A stretch of DNA of 62,559 nt from Candidatus Eremiobacterota bacterium. Its GTDB lineage: Bacteria; Vulcanimicrobiota; Vulcanimicrobiia; Vulcanimicrobiales; Vulcanimicrobiaceae. The stretch is from NCBI GenBank assembly GCA_019235885.1, contig JAFAKB010000023.1:1-62559 (forward strand), in the 5' to 3' direction. The translations under genes and the position numbers were made by a program. The first letter of the stretch is position 1. Every line of letters begins with the position of its first letter. Below the pieces are notes generated by a model, which did not search any database, had not been told where the DNA came from, and saw only the letters and a program-made list of their open reading frames with translations. This document shows positions 8,738 through 17,060 of the stretch, piece by piece.

Positions 8738-10146
8738 GGGGCCCCCGCTTCCACGATGGCGATCGGATCGGCGACGCCGACCGAGGAGCGCAAGTGCACG
8801 AGCGCGTTGAGGTAGTTGACGCGCGCGACGACCAGGTCGTTCGCGGCCGAAAGCGCGCTCTGCTGCGCGGCGGCGGCGTCGGTCAGCGAGATCAAGCCGT
8901 TGCGGTACTGCAATTGTGCGATCCGCGCCGACTCGGCCCCCAAGCGCTCCGCCTCGCGCGACGTCACGACCACCGCGTTCGTCGTCTGCACCGCGCGCAA
9001 CGCCTGCCGGACGTCGACCTCGACCTGCGACTGCGTCGAGGCGAGCGTCCCTTCGGCGGCATCGAGCTCCGCGTGCGCGGCGCGGTGCAGCGCGCGCCGC
9101 GCGCCGTACTCGACGAACGGCAAGGTGAAGGTCGAGGTCGCGCCGATCTGCCAGAATCCCGGCCGGTTGACCGTCGTCCCGGGGATCACGCCGAAGCCGG
9201 GGATCACTTGCGCCGCGGTCGTGCGCGTCGTCGGCGTCTCGGTGTTGCCGAACGAGCCGGTGAGCTGAATCTGCGGCCGGCGGTCGGACTCGATCGCGGC
9301 GTCGGCGAGCCGCGCGACGGCGACCTGCGCGCGCGCGCTCGCGACGTCGGCGCGCGCGCCCAGCGCCGCTGCGACGAGCGCGTCGAGCGGCGTCTGCGGC
9401 AGCGGCGGCTCGGGGAGCGCGGCCGGGAGCGCGAACGCCGTGTCGGGCGGCGCGCCGATCCGCTGCGCGAGCGACTCGCGCGCGTTCGCCTCGCTCGCGC
9501 GCGCGGTAGTCAGATTGGCTTCGCTGCGCAGCTCGTTGACCTGCGCGCGCAGCACGTCGACGCCCGCGACGCGTCCGACGCGCTCCTGAGCGCGGGCCGC
9601 GTCGAGGAGCTGCTGCTGGTATGCGCGATCGCCTTCGTTCAGGCGCACGGCTTCACGCTGCTGCACGACGTTGTACCAGGCGGCGGCGACGTCGGTCGCG
9701 AGCTGCTGCTCGGCGCGCCGCAGGTCGCTGCGCGAGGCCTCCGCTTGGCGCTTCGCCTGCTGCGCTTGGATCTGGCCGAGCGAGCCGGTGTAGAGGTTCC
9801 ACGTCGAGCCGACCTGGGCGACGTTCTGCGAGAAGACTTGCGCTTGCGAAAGCCCGAACTGCGAGAACGAGCCGCCGTTGTTGCCGTTCGTCTTCGCCAT
9901 CTGGTTCTGCAGCGTTCCGGCGAGCGTCGGAAACTCGGCGGCGTGGTCTTTGGCGTAGGTCGCCTCGTTCTGCGCCAGCGTCGCGCGGCGGTTCAGCACC
10001 GCCGGATCGTGGTCGAGCGCGTAGCGCACGGCGGCGCGCAGATCGAGCGGCCTCGGCGGCGGGGTGGGTCCGGAACTCTGCGCGAGCGCGGGCGCGCCGA
10101 ACAGGGCGACCGCCACCAGCGCGGCGCCGGCGATGAGCGAGCGCAC
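8734..10146 (-). CDS. TolC-family outer-membrane efflux protein
   Basis: From GTG at 10146 the frame gives 470 residues with a signal peptide (VRSLIAGAALVAVALFGAPALAQ), then the duplicated outer-membrane efflux repeat, starting DLRAAVRYALDHDPAVLNRRATLAQNEA-like and containing long Ala/Gln-rich helices. TolC trimers form the outer-membrane channel of tripartite pumps. I chose this start because the frame upstream of it is antisense-like sequence inside the Yip1 gene; the GTG lies two bases after that gene's stop. An outer-membrane channel implies a diderm organism. Confidence 0.93.
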   Translation of the reverse strand: MRSLIAGAALVAVALFGAPALAQSSGPTPPPRPLDLRAAVRYALDHDPAVLNRRATLAQNEATYAKDHAAEFPTLAGTLQNQMAKTNGNNGGSFSQFGLSQAQVFSQNVAQVGSTWNLYTGSLGQIQAQQAKRQAEASRSDLRRAEQQLATDVAAAWYNVVQQREAVRLNEGDRAYQQQLLDAARAQERVGRVAGVDVLRAQVNELRSEANLTTARASEANARESLAQRIGAPPDTAFALPAALPEPPLPQTPLDALVAAALGARADVASARAQVAVARLADAAIESDRRPQIQLTGSFGNTETPTTRTTAAQVIPGFGVIPGTTVNRPGFWQIGATSTFTLPFVEYGARRALHRAAHAELDAAEGTLASTQSQVEVDVRQALRAVQTTNAVVVTSREAERLGAESARIAQLQYRNGLISLTDAAAAQQSALSAANDLVVARVNYLNALVHLRSSVGVADPIAIVEAGAP

Positions 10147-10148
10147 GA

Positions 10149-10898
10149 TCAGCCGTTTCGCGCCCCGCTCCAGGCCGCGAAGCAGGCGGTGCAGACCAGC
10201 ATGAAGATCGCCGCGATCCACGCGACCACCGGTGAGACCCGGCCAAGCCGCTGCATTCCGAGCGCCAGCAGTACCGTCGCCCAGATCGCGAAGACGTTCA
10301 GCGCCCCGAGCAGGCCCGCCGTTCCGCCTTTCGCGCCCGGCATGACGAGCGCCAAGCTGGGCAGCGACCCCTGCACCGCGGTGGCGGTCTCGAACGAGCT
10401 CGCGCCGCGCACCAGCACGATGATCCCGAGGACGATGGAGTTCAGCCCGACGCCGATGACCGCGACGTTGACGCTGAGCGCGAAATACTTCCCGAACGTC
10501 CCGTCGCCGCGGCCGGCCGCGTTCGCGATCAGCATGACGATCGCTTGGATCAGTGCGATGACGAGGATCCCGATCGGGACGAACAGGAACGAAATCTGCG
10601 TGATGATCCGCGCGAACGACATCGACATCTCGATCGTCTTCTGCTGCTGGTCGGGCGGAAGCTTCGCGATCCCCGGGCTGGCCGCAAGCTGCGCCGGCAT
10701 CGAGGTCTGCAGCGCGTGCAGAATCGCCGGCGCGGCCAGCAGGGAGCCGATGGCCCCGAGCACGGTCGCGACGGCGAACGCCCAGCCCCAGGTCGGAACC
10801 CGGCGGAGGCGGTCGAACGCGGAGTTCGGCGCGACGACGATGTCGACGACGTTGCTGAGGCCGGGGCGCGGGCCGATCGCGGTTTCGGACGTGCTCAA
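10149..10898 (-). CDS. Yip1-domain multi-pass membrane protein
   Basis: This 249-residue protein has five to six hydrophobic segments and the Yip1-type opening, where a short cytoplasmic tail with PNSAFDRLRRVPTWGWAFAVATVLG leads into the first helix. Bacterial Yip1 proteins are integral membrane proteins of unclear function, often placed next to transporters. Here it is the first gene of the efflux operon, separated from tolC by two bases, so it is probably co-translated with it. A role in assembly or regulation of the exporter is only inferred. Confidence 0.85.
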   Translation of the reverse strand: MSTSETAIGPRPGLSNVVDIVVAPNSAFDRLRRVPTWGWAFAVATVLGAIGSLLAAPAILHALQTSMPAQLAASPGIAKLPPDQQQKTIEMSMSFARIITQISFLFVPIGILVIALIQAIVMLIANAAGRGDGTFGKYFALSVNVAVIGVGLNSIVLGIIVLVRGASSFETATAVQGSLPSLALVMPGAKGGTAGLLGALNVFAIWATVLLALGMQRLGRVSPVVAWIAAIFMLVCTACFAAWSGARNG

Positions 10899-10936
10899 AG
10901 GTCTCTCCCGGAAAAAACAGGCGATGACGCCCGTTG

Positions 10937-11251
10937 CTACCGGGCAGACGGTGGCGGTGTTTCGCCGAGCAACGCGCGAATCCCGAGCTTGCGCTCGACC
11001 ACCTTGCGCGCGCGCTCGAGGTCGACCTCGCGCATCTCAAGCAGCTTGAGCCGCAGGTAGGACTGGACCAGCCGGCGGGAGCGCCGGGCGTAGAGCGCGC
11101 TTGCCGTCAGGCGATGGGCGGCGCGCGCCGGGGGCGAGGGCGTGGGGCGGGGCGAAGGGTGCGGCGCCGGAACCGGCCGCGCCCCCGCCGGGGTCGCGAG
11201 CGTCGAACAGAAAAGCACCAGCGCGGCGCCGGGGACGAGTGCGTGTCTCAT
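10937..11251 (-). CDS. Small putative exported protein, unknown function
   Basis: This is a 104-residue frame from ATG 11251 with a plausible signal peptide (MRHALVPGAALVLFCSTLATPAGA), a Pro/Ser-rich linker, then a basic helical part (SRRLVQSYLRLKLLEMREVDLERARKV-like). It lies just upstream of the efflux operon on the same strand and is divergent from rnj. The helical region with a charged periodicity looks protein-like rather than shadow-like, but no family is recognised. Confidence 0.5.
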   Translation of the reverse strand: MRHALVPGAALVLFCSTLATPAGARPVPAPHPSPRPTPSPPARAAHRLTASALYARRSRRLVQSYLRLKLLEMREVDLERARKVVERKLGIRALLGETPPPSAR

Positions 11252-11295
11252 GCCCGTCCCATCACACCTCGCGCGTCTTCCGACTAGGACCCTCC

Positions 11296-12990
11296 TTGAA
11301 CCCCGACACCTTCGTGATCCCGGCTCCGCCCGGCGAGCCCTACCTGCGCGTCGTCCCGCTCGGCGGCTGCGGCGAGATCGGCCGCAACATGACGATCGTC
11401 GAGACGAACGACGACCTGGTCGTCGTCGACTGCGGCCTGATGTTTCCCGACGAAGAGATGTTCGGGGTCGACATCGTCATCAACGACTTCACCTCCCTGC
11501 GCGAGCGGGAAGAAAAGTTTCGCGCGCTGCTCGTCACCCACGGGCACGAAGACCATATCGGCGGAATCCCGTACCTGCTGCGCGACTTCCCGAAGATTCC
11601 GGTCGTCGGGACGCCGCTCTCGCTGGCGCTGATCCGCGCAAAGCTCAAAGAGCACAAGCCCGGCGAGTGGAACGCGCGCGAGGTCGAGCCCGGCGACCGC
11701 GTGCAGTACGGCCGGATTGAGACGCAGTTCGTCCACATCAACCACTCGCTGGCCGGCGCGTGCGCGCTGGCGATTCGCACCCCGCTCGGGACCGTGTTCC
11801 ACACCGGCGACTTCAAGTTCGACCAGACGCCGATCGACGGCGACCCGGCCGACTTCGCCTCGATCGCGAAAGTCGGCGACGAGGGCGTGCTGGTGATGCT
11901 CTCCGACTCGACGAACTCCGAGCGCCCGGGCCACACGCTTTCGGAGCGTATCGTGGGCGAAGCGTTCTCGAACATCTTCGCGCGCGCGAAAGGCCGGCTG
12001 ATCGTCACCTCGTTCGCCTCCAACGTGCCGCGCATCCAGCAGGTCGTCGACCAGTCGAAGCGCTACGGCCGCAAGGTCGCCTTTCTCGGGCGCTCGCTGC
12101 AGAACGTCGTGCAGTACGCGCGCCAGCTGGGCTACCTCGACATCCCCGAAGGGCTCGTGATCCGGCTCGAGGACGTCGACGAGCATCCGCCCGAGCAGAT
12201 CTGCGTGATGACGACCGGCTCGCAAGGCGAGCCGATGTCGGCGCTCACCCGGCTCTCGGTGCGCGACCACAAGCACTTCAAGATCGTCCCCGGCGACACG
12301 GTCGTCATCTCCGCGACGCCGATCCCCGGCAACGAGAAAGCCGTCTCGCGCACGATCAACAACCTCTACCGCTTGGGCGCGCACGTGATCCACGGCAGCA
12401 GCGGAAACGCGCACGTCAGCGGCCACGCCTCGCAAGAAGAGCTGCTGCTGATGCTGAACCTCGTGCGGCCGCGGTACTTCATCCCGGTCCACGGCGAGTA
12501 CCGGATGCTGGTGATGCACGGGCGGCTCGCGCAGCAGACCGGGGTCGCGGGCGACAACGTCTTCATCGCCGAGAACGGCGACGTGCTGGAGTTCACCAAG
12601 GAGAGCGCCGAGAAAGTCGGCCGCACCTACGGCGGAAACGTGATGGTCGACGGGAGCGGCGTCGGCGACGTCGGCGAAGCCGTGCTGCGCGACCGCAAGC
12701 ACCTCGCCGGCGACGGGATCATGATGGTGGTGGTGACCGTCGACGCGGAAGAAGCGCGCGTCGTCGCCGGGCCGGACTTGATCTCGCGCGGCGTCTTCTA
12801 CCTGCCGGAGTCGGGCGAGCTGGTTGACGAGCTCAAAGCGAAGCTCACCGCGATCCTGCAAGACTGCAGCGTCGAAGGGATCCGCGACATCGGCAACGTC
12901 AAAGAGCACATCCGCTCGGGCCTCTCCAAGGCGGTATTCGAGAAGTCGAGACGCCGGCCGATCGTGATCCCCGTCGTGATGGAGGTTTGA
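11296..12990 (+). CDS. rnj: Ribonuclease J
   Basis: The TTG at 11296, six bases after an AGGA site, gives a 564-residue protein matching RNase J length. It starts with the metallo-beta-lactamase fold (RVVPLGGCGEIGRNM), has the zinc motif VTHGHEDHIGGIPYLL near residue 77, the beta-CASP region, HVSGHASQEEL near 375 and PVHGEYRML near 400, and a C-terminal domain. RNase J is a 5'-3' exo/endonuclease for mRNA turnover and rRNA maturation. The upstream in-frame extension (from 11101) overlaps the divergent small gene and is rejected. Hairpins follow the stop codon. Confidence 0.96.
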   Translation: MNPDTFVIPAPPGEPYLRVVPLGGCGEIGRNMTIVETNDDLVVVDCGLMFPDEEMFGVDIVINDFTSLREREEKFRALLVTHGHEDHIGGIPYLLRDFPKIPVVGTPLSLALIRAKLKEHKPGEWNAREVEPGDRVQYGRIETQFVHINHSLAGACALAIRTPLGTVFHTGDFKFDQTPIDGDPADFASIAKVGDEGVLVMLSDSTNSERPGHTLSERIVGEAFSNIFARAKGRLIVTSFASNVPRIQQVVDQSKRYGRKVAFLGRSLQNVVQYARQLGYLDIPEGLVIRLEDVDEHPPEQICVMTTGSQGEPMSALTRLSVRDHKHFKIVPGDTVVISATPIPGNEKAVSRTINNLYRLGAHVIHGSSGNAHVSGHASQEELLLMLNLVRPRYFIPVHGEYRMLVMHGRLAQQTGVAGDNVFIAENGDVLEFTKESAEKVGRTYGGNVMVDGSGVGDVGEAVLRDRKHLAGDGIMMVVVTVDAEEARVVAGPDLISRGVFYLPESGELVDELKAKLTAILQDCSVEGIRDIGNVKEHIRSGLSKAVFEKSRRRPIVIPVVMEV

Positions 12991-13032
12991 GCGCTCTCCA
13001 CGAGCGCTCGAACCCGCCCGGACTTCGTCCGG
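12989..13032 (+). terminator. Two hairpins after rnj
   Basis: GAGCGCTC at 12989-12996 pairs with the identical palindrome at 13002-13009 (5-base loop) and overlaps the rnj stop codon. CCGGAC (13018-13023) pairs with GTCCGG (13027-13032). Neither has a T-tract, so this may be a 3'-end stabiliser or a Rho-type end rather than an intrinsic terminator. Confidence 0.4.
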
Positions 13033-13146
13033 TCCGAATAGGGAAGTGCGAGCATTATTTTGCGGAAGGGCCACATTCCGGGCTAGCAACGTGAAGTGAG
13101 GTATTGCCGAGCCCCGCCGCAGGCGTGATAGGCTAGGCGTGAAGCC

Positions 13147-13686
13147 ATGTCCATCCACGAGATCGTCCTTCCCGAAACAAAGCCGGAGACCGAATGGGTC
13201 CGCGGCCGGGCGCTCCCAAAAGTGAGCCCGACCTACAAGCACGCGGCGCTCCAGCTCGAGCTCGGGTCGGCCATGCGCCGCTGGGCCAGCGAGGGACACG
13301 GTCGCGTCGGCTCGGAGTGGCGATTCCGAATCGCGCCGCCAGGAAAGATCGTTCGTCCGCTCGTTCCGGACCTCGCTTACCTTTCGTATGAGACGCTGCC
13401 GCCGCATGCGCCGGATGACGCAGTGGCGACGCCGCTCGGGGCACCAACGGTCGCCGTCGAGATACTTTCTCCGGACGACCGGCGCCGTGACCTCGAGGAC
13501 AAGATCGCGACGTATCTTTCCTCAGGGACGGCAGCCGTGATGGTCGTCGACCCGCGCCACGATGCGATTGCGATCCATGATGCCGGCGGCATCCGCGTTT
13601 TCCGGCGCGGCGATATACTTCGCCACCCGTCGATGCCGGGGCTGGCACTCGACGTCGATGGCGTCTTTCGCCGCGCGAAGATCTGA
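13147..13686 (+). CDS. Uma2-family (DUF820) PD-(D/E)XK nuclease-like protein
   Basis: The 179-residue product carries the Uma2 hallmarks: an N-terminal helix region with Lys/His near SPTYKHAALQLELG, RIAPPGKIVRPLVPDLAYLS, then VAVEILSPDDRRRDLEDKIATYL and VMVVDP. Uma2 proteins have a restriction-endonuclease fold and are numerous in cyanobacteria, Chloroflexi and related soil bacteria; their cellular role is not established. The acidic VE...D...K residues are present. It stands alone between rnj and the SRPBCC gene. Confidence 0.85.
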   Translation: MSIHEIVLPETKPETEWVRGRALPKVSPTYKHAALQLELGSAMRRWASEGHGRVGSEWRFRIAPPGKIVRPLVPDLAYLSYETLPPHAPDDAVATPLGAPTVAVEILSPDDRRRDLEDKIATYLSSGTAAVMVVDPRHDAIAIHDAGGIRVFRRGDILRHPSMPGLALDVDGVFRRAKI

Positions 13687-13717
13687 CATGCCGCGCTATC
13701 CGCGCCGTTGAAGCTCG

Positions 13718-14188
13718 ATGGTGACGATCGAGCTGGAGAGGTTCATCGGTGCGCCGCCTGAGCGCGTGTTCGATCTGTCACGCAGCGTCGAACTGCACCT
13801 GCGCGCGAGCGGCGACACGGGCGAAGAAGCAGTCGGCGGACGGACGTCCGGGTTGATGGAGCTGGGTGATACGGTGACGTGGCGGGCGCGGCACTTCGGG
13901 ATGCGGCAGCACCTCACCAGCCGCATCACCGGCTACGACCGGCCGCGCTGGTTCCGCGACGAGATGGTGCGCGGCCCGTTCGCCTCGCTGGTGCATGACC
14001 ATTGGTTCGACGACGAAAACGGCGGCACGCGCCTGCGCGACCGCTTCAGCTTTGCCGCGCCGCTGGGCCCAGTCGGCCGCCTCGCGGAACGGCTGGTACT
14101 GCGGCGCTACATGACGCGTCTGTTGCAGACCCGTAACGCCACCCTGGCCCGCATCGCCGGATCCAACGACTGGCGCGCTCTCTTATGA
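13718..14188 (+). CDS. SRPBCC (START/Bet v1-like) family protein
   Basis: This 156-residue protein begins VTIELERFIGAPPERVFDLSRSVELH, the typical opening strand and helix of polyketide-cyclase/SRPBCC proteins. It contains DTVTWRARHFGMRQHLTSRITGYDRP and FVHDHWF-like strands and a C-terminal helix. Close bacterial relatives are often called cell-division-inhibitor-like SRPBCC proteins. The fold binds hydrophobic ligands in a cavity; ligand and role are unknown. It starts 31 bases after the Uma2 gene and is the last gene before the lower-GC cassette. Confidence 0.85.
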   Translation: MVTIELERFIGAPPERVFDLSRSVELHLRASGDTGEEAVGGRTSGLMELGDTVTWRARHFGMRQHLTSRITGYDRPRWFRDEMVRGPFASLVHDHWFDDENGGTRLRDRFSFAAPLGPVGRLAERLVLRRYMTRLLQTRNATLARIAGSNDWRALL

Positions 14189-14230
14189 GGCGCGCAGGTC
14201 TTGCGTGCGGGATAGATACTGATGTAGCGA

Positions 14231-15520
14231 TCAGAGCCGCGACGAAGGTGTGACACGGAAGCCAAGATACAGACCGATCGCCGCGAGGATTGCGCCGGCG
14301 ACGCGCGCCACCGCGAGGACCGGCTCAGCGTGGGCTTTTAACCATGTGAACGCGGCAAAATCCGGAGAGTCCAGCAGCTCTTTCGTAGGGGTGACAAGTG
14401 CTAAGCCGACGGCGAGCAACAGGATCGCTCCCGCAAGCTCCCACCAAGCGGGCGGTCCGATAATGATCGGAATCTCGATACGCGGAGCATTCTCCGCCTG
14501 CTCGCGTGCCGTGCTTTGCGAAGAGTTTCCCTCAGGCGCGGTGCCGGATTCTACGTTAGCAGCCGCACCGCCAGCGGCCGACGCCTGTTCCGGCGTGCTG
14601 GCCGCCGCGTCGAAGACGACCACATCGCTCTGCTGAGCGTATGTTCGCGGACAGTAGAGCAGCAGATGGAACTGATTCGTTCGACCGCGGCTCGCGATGA
14701 ACGGCTGGCTGAAGCGCAACGCCGGCAGCGCGACCTTGGGCGTCAACAGGCGATCAACGCTCACTCGGCCGGGCGTCGACAACATTTGCAAATCGAAACG
14801 ATACGTCCGGTCCGACCGTAGACGATAGACTCGAATGCCGCCTTCCGTTCGGGGGACGATCGGCTTTCCGAGCTGGACGTGACCACGGACTTTGGTGATA
14901 CTCTTCACGCGGTAGAAGGAGCAATTCCCGAGCGAGCGCGTCTTCGACAGCGCCTGTGCCAGCGTTAGCCACGCGAGGTCTTCGGTCGTATTCGTCGGAT
15001 ATTCCGCGGGCATGCTGTTCCGCTCGAACACGAACTTCGAGCGGGCCGCGTCAGCAGCGCCAAGCGGGCGCGGGTGGTCCCTGGGGTCTGCGACTATCAC
15101 TTCGCGCCAAACATCGATTGCGCCTTCAAGATCGGAGGGTGCAAGCATTACTGGGCGCTCCAGAACGAACTCAACGGGGAGGAAATCGTCTTCGCCAAAA
15201 CGGCTAATGAACCGCTTCCACTCAATTCCGACCCACCGTGCCAGCATTAGCGCGTAAAACGTAAACTCGGGGTCGGCGTGCGTCGGTCGAATTTCGGGCG
15301 GCAGCGCGCAGTTCTGCGTGGGCGGCTGCTCGCAGAACACGATGACACACTGCGTCCCCTTCGAGGGTGGGTTCGTTAGAATGCTCTCCGCAATCCATCT
15401 CCGCCGATACAAAAATCTAATGTGCGTGCCCGGGCCGTAGCCGAAGCAGCTCAGCAGGTCGCGACGGTACTCTGGACGGGATGACGGCACGGACGTCGCA
15501 ATGTAGATGATGCGCCGCAT
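14231..15520 (-). CDS. Unknown protein with two C-terminal membrane helices (cassette gene 3)
   Basis: The 429-residue protein is not recognised. About 315 soluble residues at the N-terminus are mixed alpha/beta, starting MRRIIYIATSVPSSRPEYRR. A low-complexity Ala/Ser/Glu linker (about 318-352) follows, then two hydrophobic helices (WWELAGAILLLAVGLALV near 360, VLAVARVAGAILAAIGLYLG near 402). No signal peptide is evident, so the large domain is probably cytoplasmic and tethered by its tail. The gene follows cassette gene 2 by nine bases on the same strand. GC content is visibly lower than in neighbours, suggesting acquisition. The arrangement resembles a sensor or effector anchored to the membrane, but function is unknown. 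Confidence 0.75.
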   Translation of the reverse strand: MRRIIYIATSVPSSRPEYRRDLLSCFGYGPGTHIRFLYRRRWIAESILTNPPSKGTQCVIVFCEQPPTQNCALPPEIRPTHADPEFTFYALMLARWVGIEWKRFISRFGEDDFLPVEFVLERPVMLAPSDLEGAIDVWREVIVADPRDHPRPLGAADAARSKFVFERNSMPAEYPTNTTEDLAWLTLAQALSKTRSLGNCSFYRVKSITKVRGHVQLGKPIVPRTEGGIRVYRLRSDRTYRFDLQMLSTPGRVSVDRLLTPKVALPALRFSQPFIASRGRTNQFHLLLYCPRTYAQQSDVVVFDAAASTPEQASAAGGAAANVESGTAPEGNSSQSTAREQAENAPRIEIPIIIGPPAWWELAGAILLLAVGLALVTPTKELLDSPDFAAFTWLKAHAEPVLAVARVAGAILAAIGLYLGFRVTPSSRL

Positions 15521-15529
15521 AAGCTCTCT

Positions 15530-16357
15530 CTACTTTCCCACGTTCTTTCCGAACACGAGCAACGGCAAGAGGCCCGTTGTGACCCGCTGGAAGCGGGTGC
15601 CTAGGCGGGCTCGGAGCTCGGACGCGAGTGCGGTATTGAATCGAGCGATGAGCTGGCGGTCGGACTGATAGTCCGCGTCGACATAGCTGTAGTGTGTCGG
15701 ATTGGTGCCGAGAAGCGACCAGTTCGCTGCGCGATAGGACGCGCCGGTGAAGCCGAGATTCGCGTTGACATACGTGAGCGCGAAATTAGTACCCGAAAAC
15801 GCCTGCGAAATCTGCCGTTCGGTTCGGGCGAGAAGATATGAGATCGTATTCGGCGGCGCCCAGCGCTTCGCGAAGACCCGCGCGATCATCGCGGTGTTTT
15901 GCAACCGAACGCCGTGCGGCAAAAGCGGCGCGAGCTCTGCCTCGTCGGGTCGCGACACGCTGACCATCGCTATCAGCGATGAAGAAGCGACCGTCCTTAG
16001 TCCGAAGCTAGCGCTCGCTTTGCGGTGGCTGCGAAGGTAGTGCAATCGCTCGTTCACGAAACGCGCTTCGTCCTCGTCGATTGTAACAAAGCGCGCATCA
16101 TTGACGTCCTTTGGCGCATCTCGTGGAACCTGCAGTGCCTCGCTCGGCACCAGCAAGTAAGCCTGAGCGGCCAGACGGTGCGCCTCGACGATCATGTCGC
16201 TCCGTGTTGCGCCGAATCCCAAACGCGGCACGTGAAGTCCTAGACGCAAGCGCAGGTCAAGCGCATCGACGTCCGCTTCGTCAGCAATCGCGAGCAGGGT
16301 TACGTCGTCGAGTTTCGGCCAAGCACTGAAGCCGCGCGCCTCCTTCGCATTGTTCAT
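15530..16357 (-). CDS. Mom/DUF4338-like GNAT-fold protein (cassette gene 2)
   Basis: The 275-residue protein is unannotated by obvious full-length homology. Its C-terminal half carries a block seen in phage Mom-type DNA-modification proteins and DUF4338 proteins: ISYLLARTERQI, then LTYVNANLGFTGASYRAANW and SLLG (about residues 195-215), then HYSYVDADYQSDRQLIARF. In those families this corresponds to the acetyl-CoA-type GNAT core and the conserved YxAxNW motif. Mom adds a modified group to adenine in phage DNA; DUF4338 proteins occur in anti-phage loci such as Druantia. The N-terminal ~120 residues are unfamiliar. Similarity is judged by eye and is moderate. Confidence 0.65.
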   Translation of the reverse strand: MNNAKEARGFSAWPKLDDVTLLAIADEADVDALDLRLRLGLHVPRLGFGATRSDMIVEAHRLAAQAYLLVPSEALQVPRDAPKDVNDARFVTIDEDEARFVNERLHYLRSHRKASASFGLRTVASSSLIAMVSVSRPDEAELAPLLPHGVRLQNTAMIARVFAKRWAPPNTISYLLARTERQISQAFSGTNFALTYVNANLGFTGASYRAANWSLLGTNPTHYSYVDADYQSDRQLIARFNTALASELRARLGTRFQRVTTGLLPLLVFGKNVGK

Positions 16358-16370
16358 GTCGTCAGAGTCG

Positions 16371-17060
16371 CTAGTTCCCTGCCGACCGGGCCTTCGGGGG
16401 CGTTGTCTTGGCCCTATTCCCTACCGATTGCGCAGTCCGTGCGGGACCTGTGGTCGGTCCTGGTATCGGGTTTTGGAACGGCGGCTCAAATGAAGCCGCG
16501 TAGACGAATCGCATGTAGACCGAAAAGAACAGTAAGGCGGTCACGACGAGCGCGAGCCCGCTCCACGACGTTTGCACGATCATTCGTGCCGACTCTGGCG
16601 ACAAGAGCTGGTCCCTAAGATCGGCATTCACTGCCGGCACACTCAACCAACCGGTCACCGCGTCGGCAAGCTTTGCGCGGCTCTTTGTGAACGTGCTCAC
16701 GCCGTTGAACTGCAGCAGCGCACCAGCCAGCACGATCCCCGCAGACGTCAATACCGCGATGAATAACCAAAACGCTGAATTAGTCCTCTGCTGAGCCGCG
16801 TCCGCTCGTAGCTTCAACATCGTAGTGGTGTACTCGGTACGGGCCGCAGCGAGCGGATCGGCAGTCGGTGACACGGCAATTGCGTCGGTAGTCTTCGCGG
16901 CCCCGGTGCAGACAGGGCGCCCATTCTTGAACGCCAGATGCGCACCGCGTTGCGGACATGTGTATACCGGGTTCGAGGCGCTCGGAAGCGAAAGCCGTCC
17001 GGCGAGGCAAAACAACGTTGTCGCCACAAGCATGCCGTGTCGCAGTCGTCGGGAGATCAT
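16371..17060 (-). CDS. Exported two-Cys, two-TM membrane protein (cassette gene 1)
   Basis: The 229-residue product begins with a likely signal sequence (MLVATTLFCLAGRLSLPSAS), followed by a short segment with two cysteines, C35 and C51, in CPQRGAHLAFKNGRPVC. It has one helix near 95-118 (FWLFIAVLTSAGIVLAGALL), a ~45-residue loop and a second helix near 165-190, and a Pro-rich C-terminal tail. The family is not recognised. The ATG at 17060 overlaps the stop of the larC-like frame (ATGA) and has its own AGGA site ten bases upstream. It heads a three-gene set with gaps of 13 and 9 bases. Confidence 0.7.
   Translation of the reverse strand: MISRRLRHGMLVATTLFCLAGRLSLPSASNPVYTCPQRGAHLAFKNGRPVCTGAAKTTDAIAVSPTADPLAAARTEYTTTMLKLRADAAQQRTNSAFWLFIAVLTSAGIVLAGALLQFNGVSTFTKSRAKLADAVTGWLSVPAVNADLRDQLLSPESARMIVQTSWSGLALVVTALLFFSVYMRFVYAASFEPPFQNPIPGPTTGPARTAQSVGNRAKTTPPKARSAGN

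Noticed and set aside
10147-11040. N-terminal extension of the TolC frame
   Set aside because: It runs through the Yip1 gene in another frame and has no membrane or signal character; the signal peptide at GTG 10146 is the natural start.
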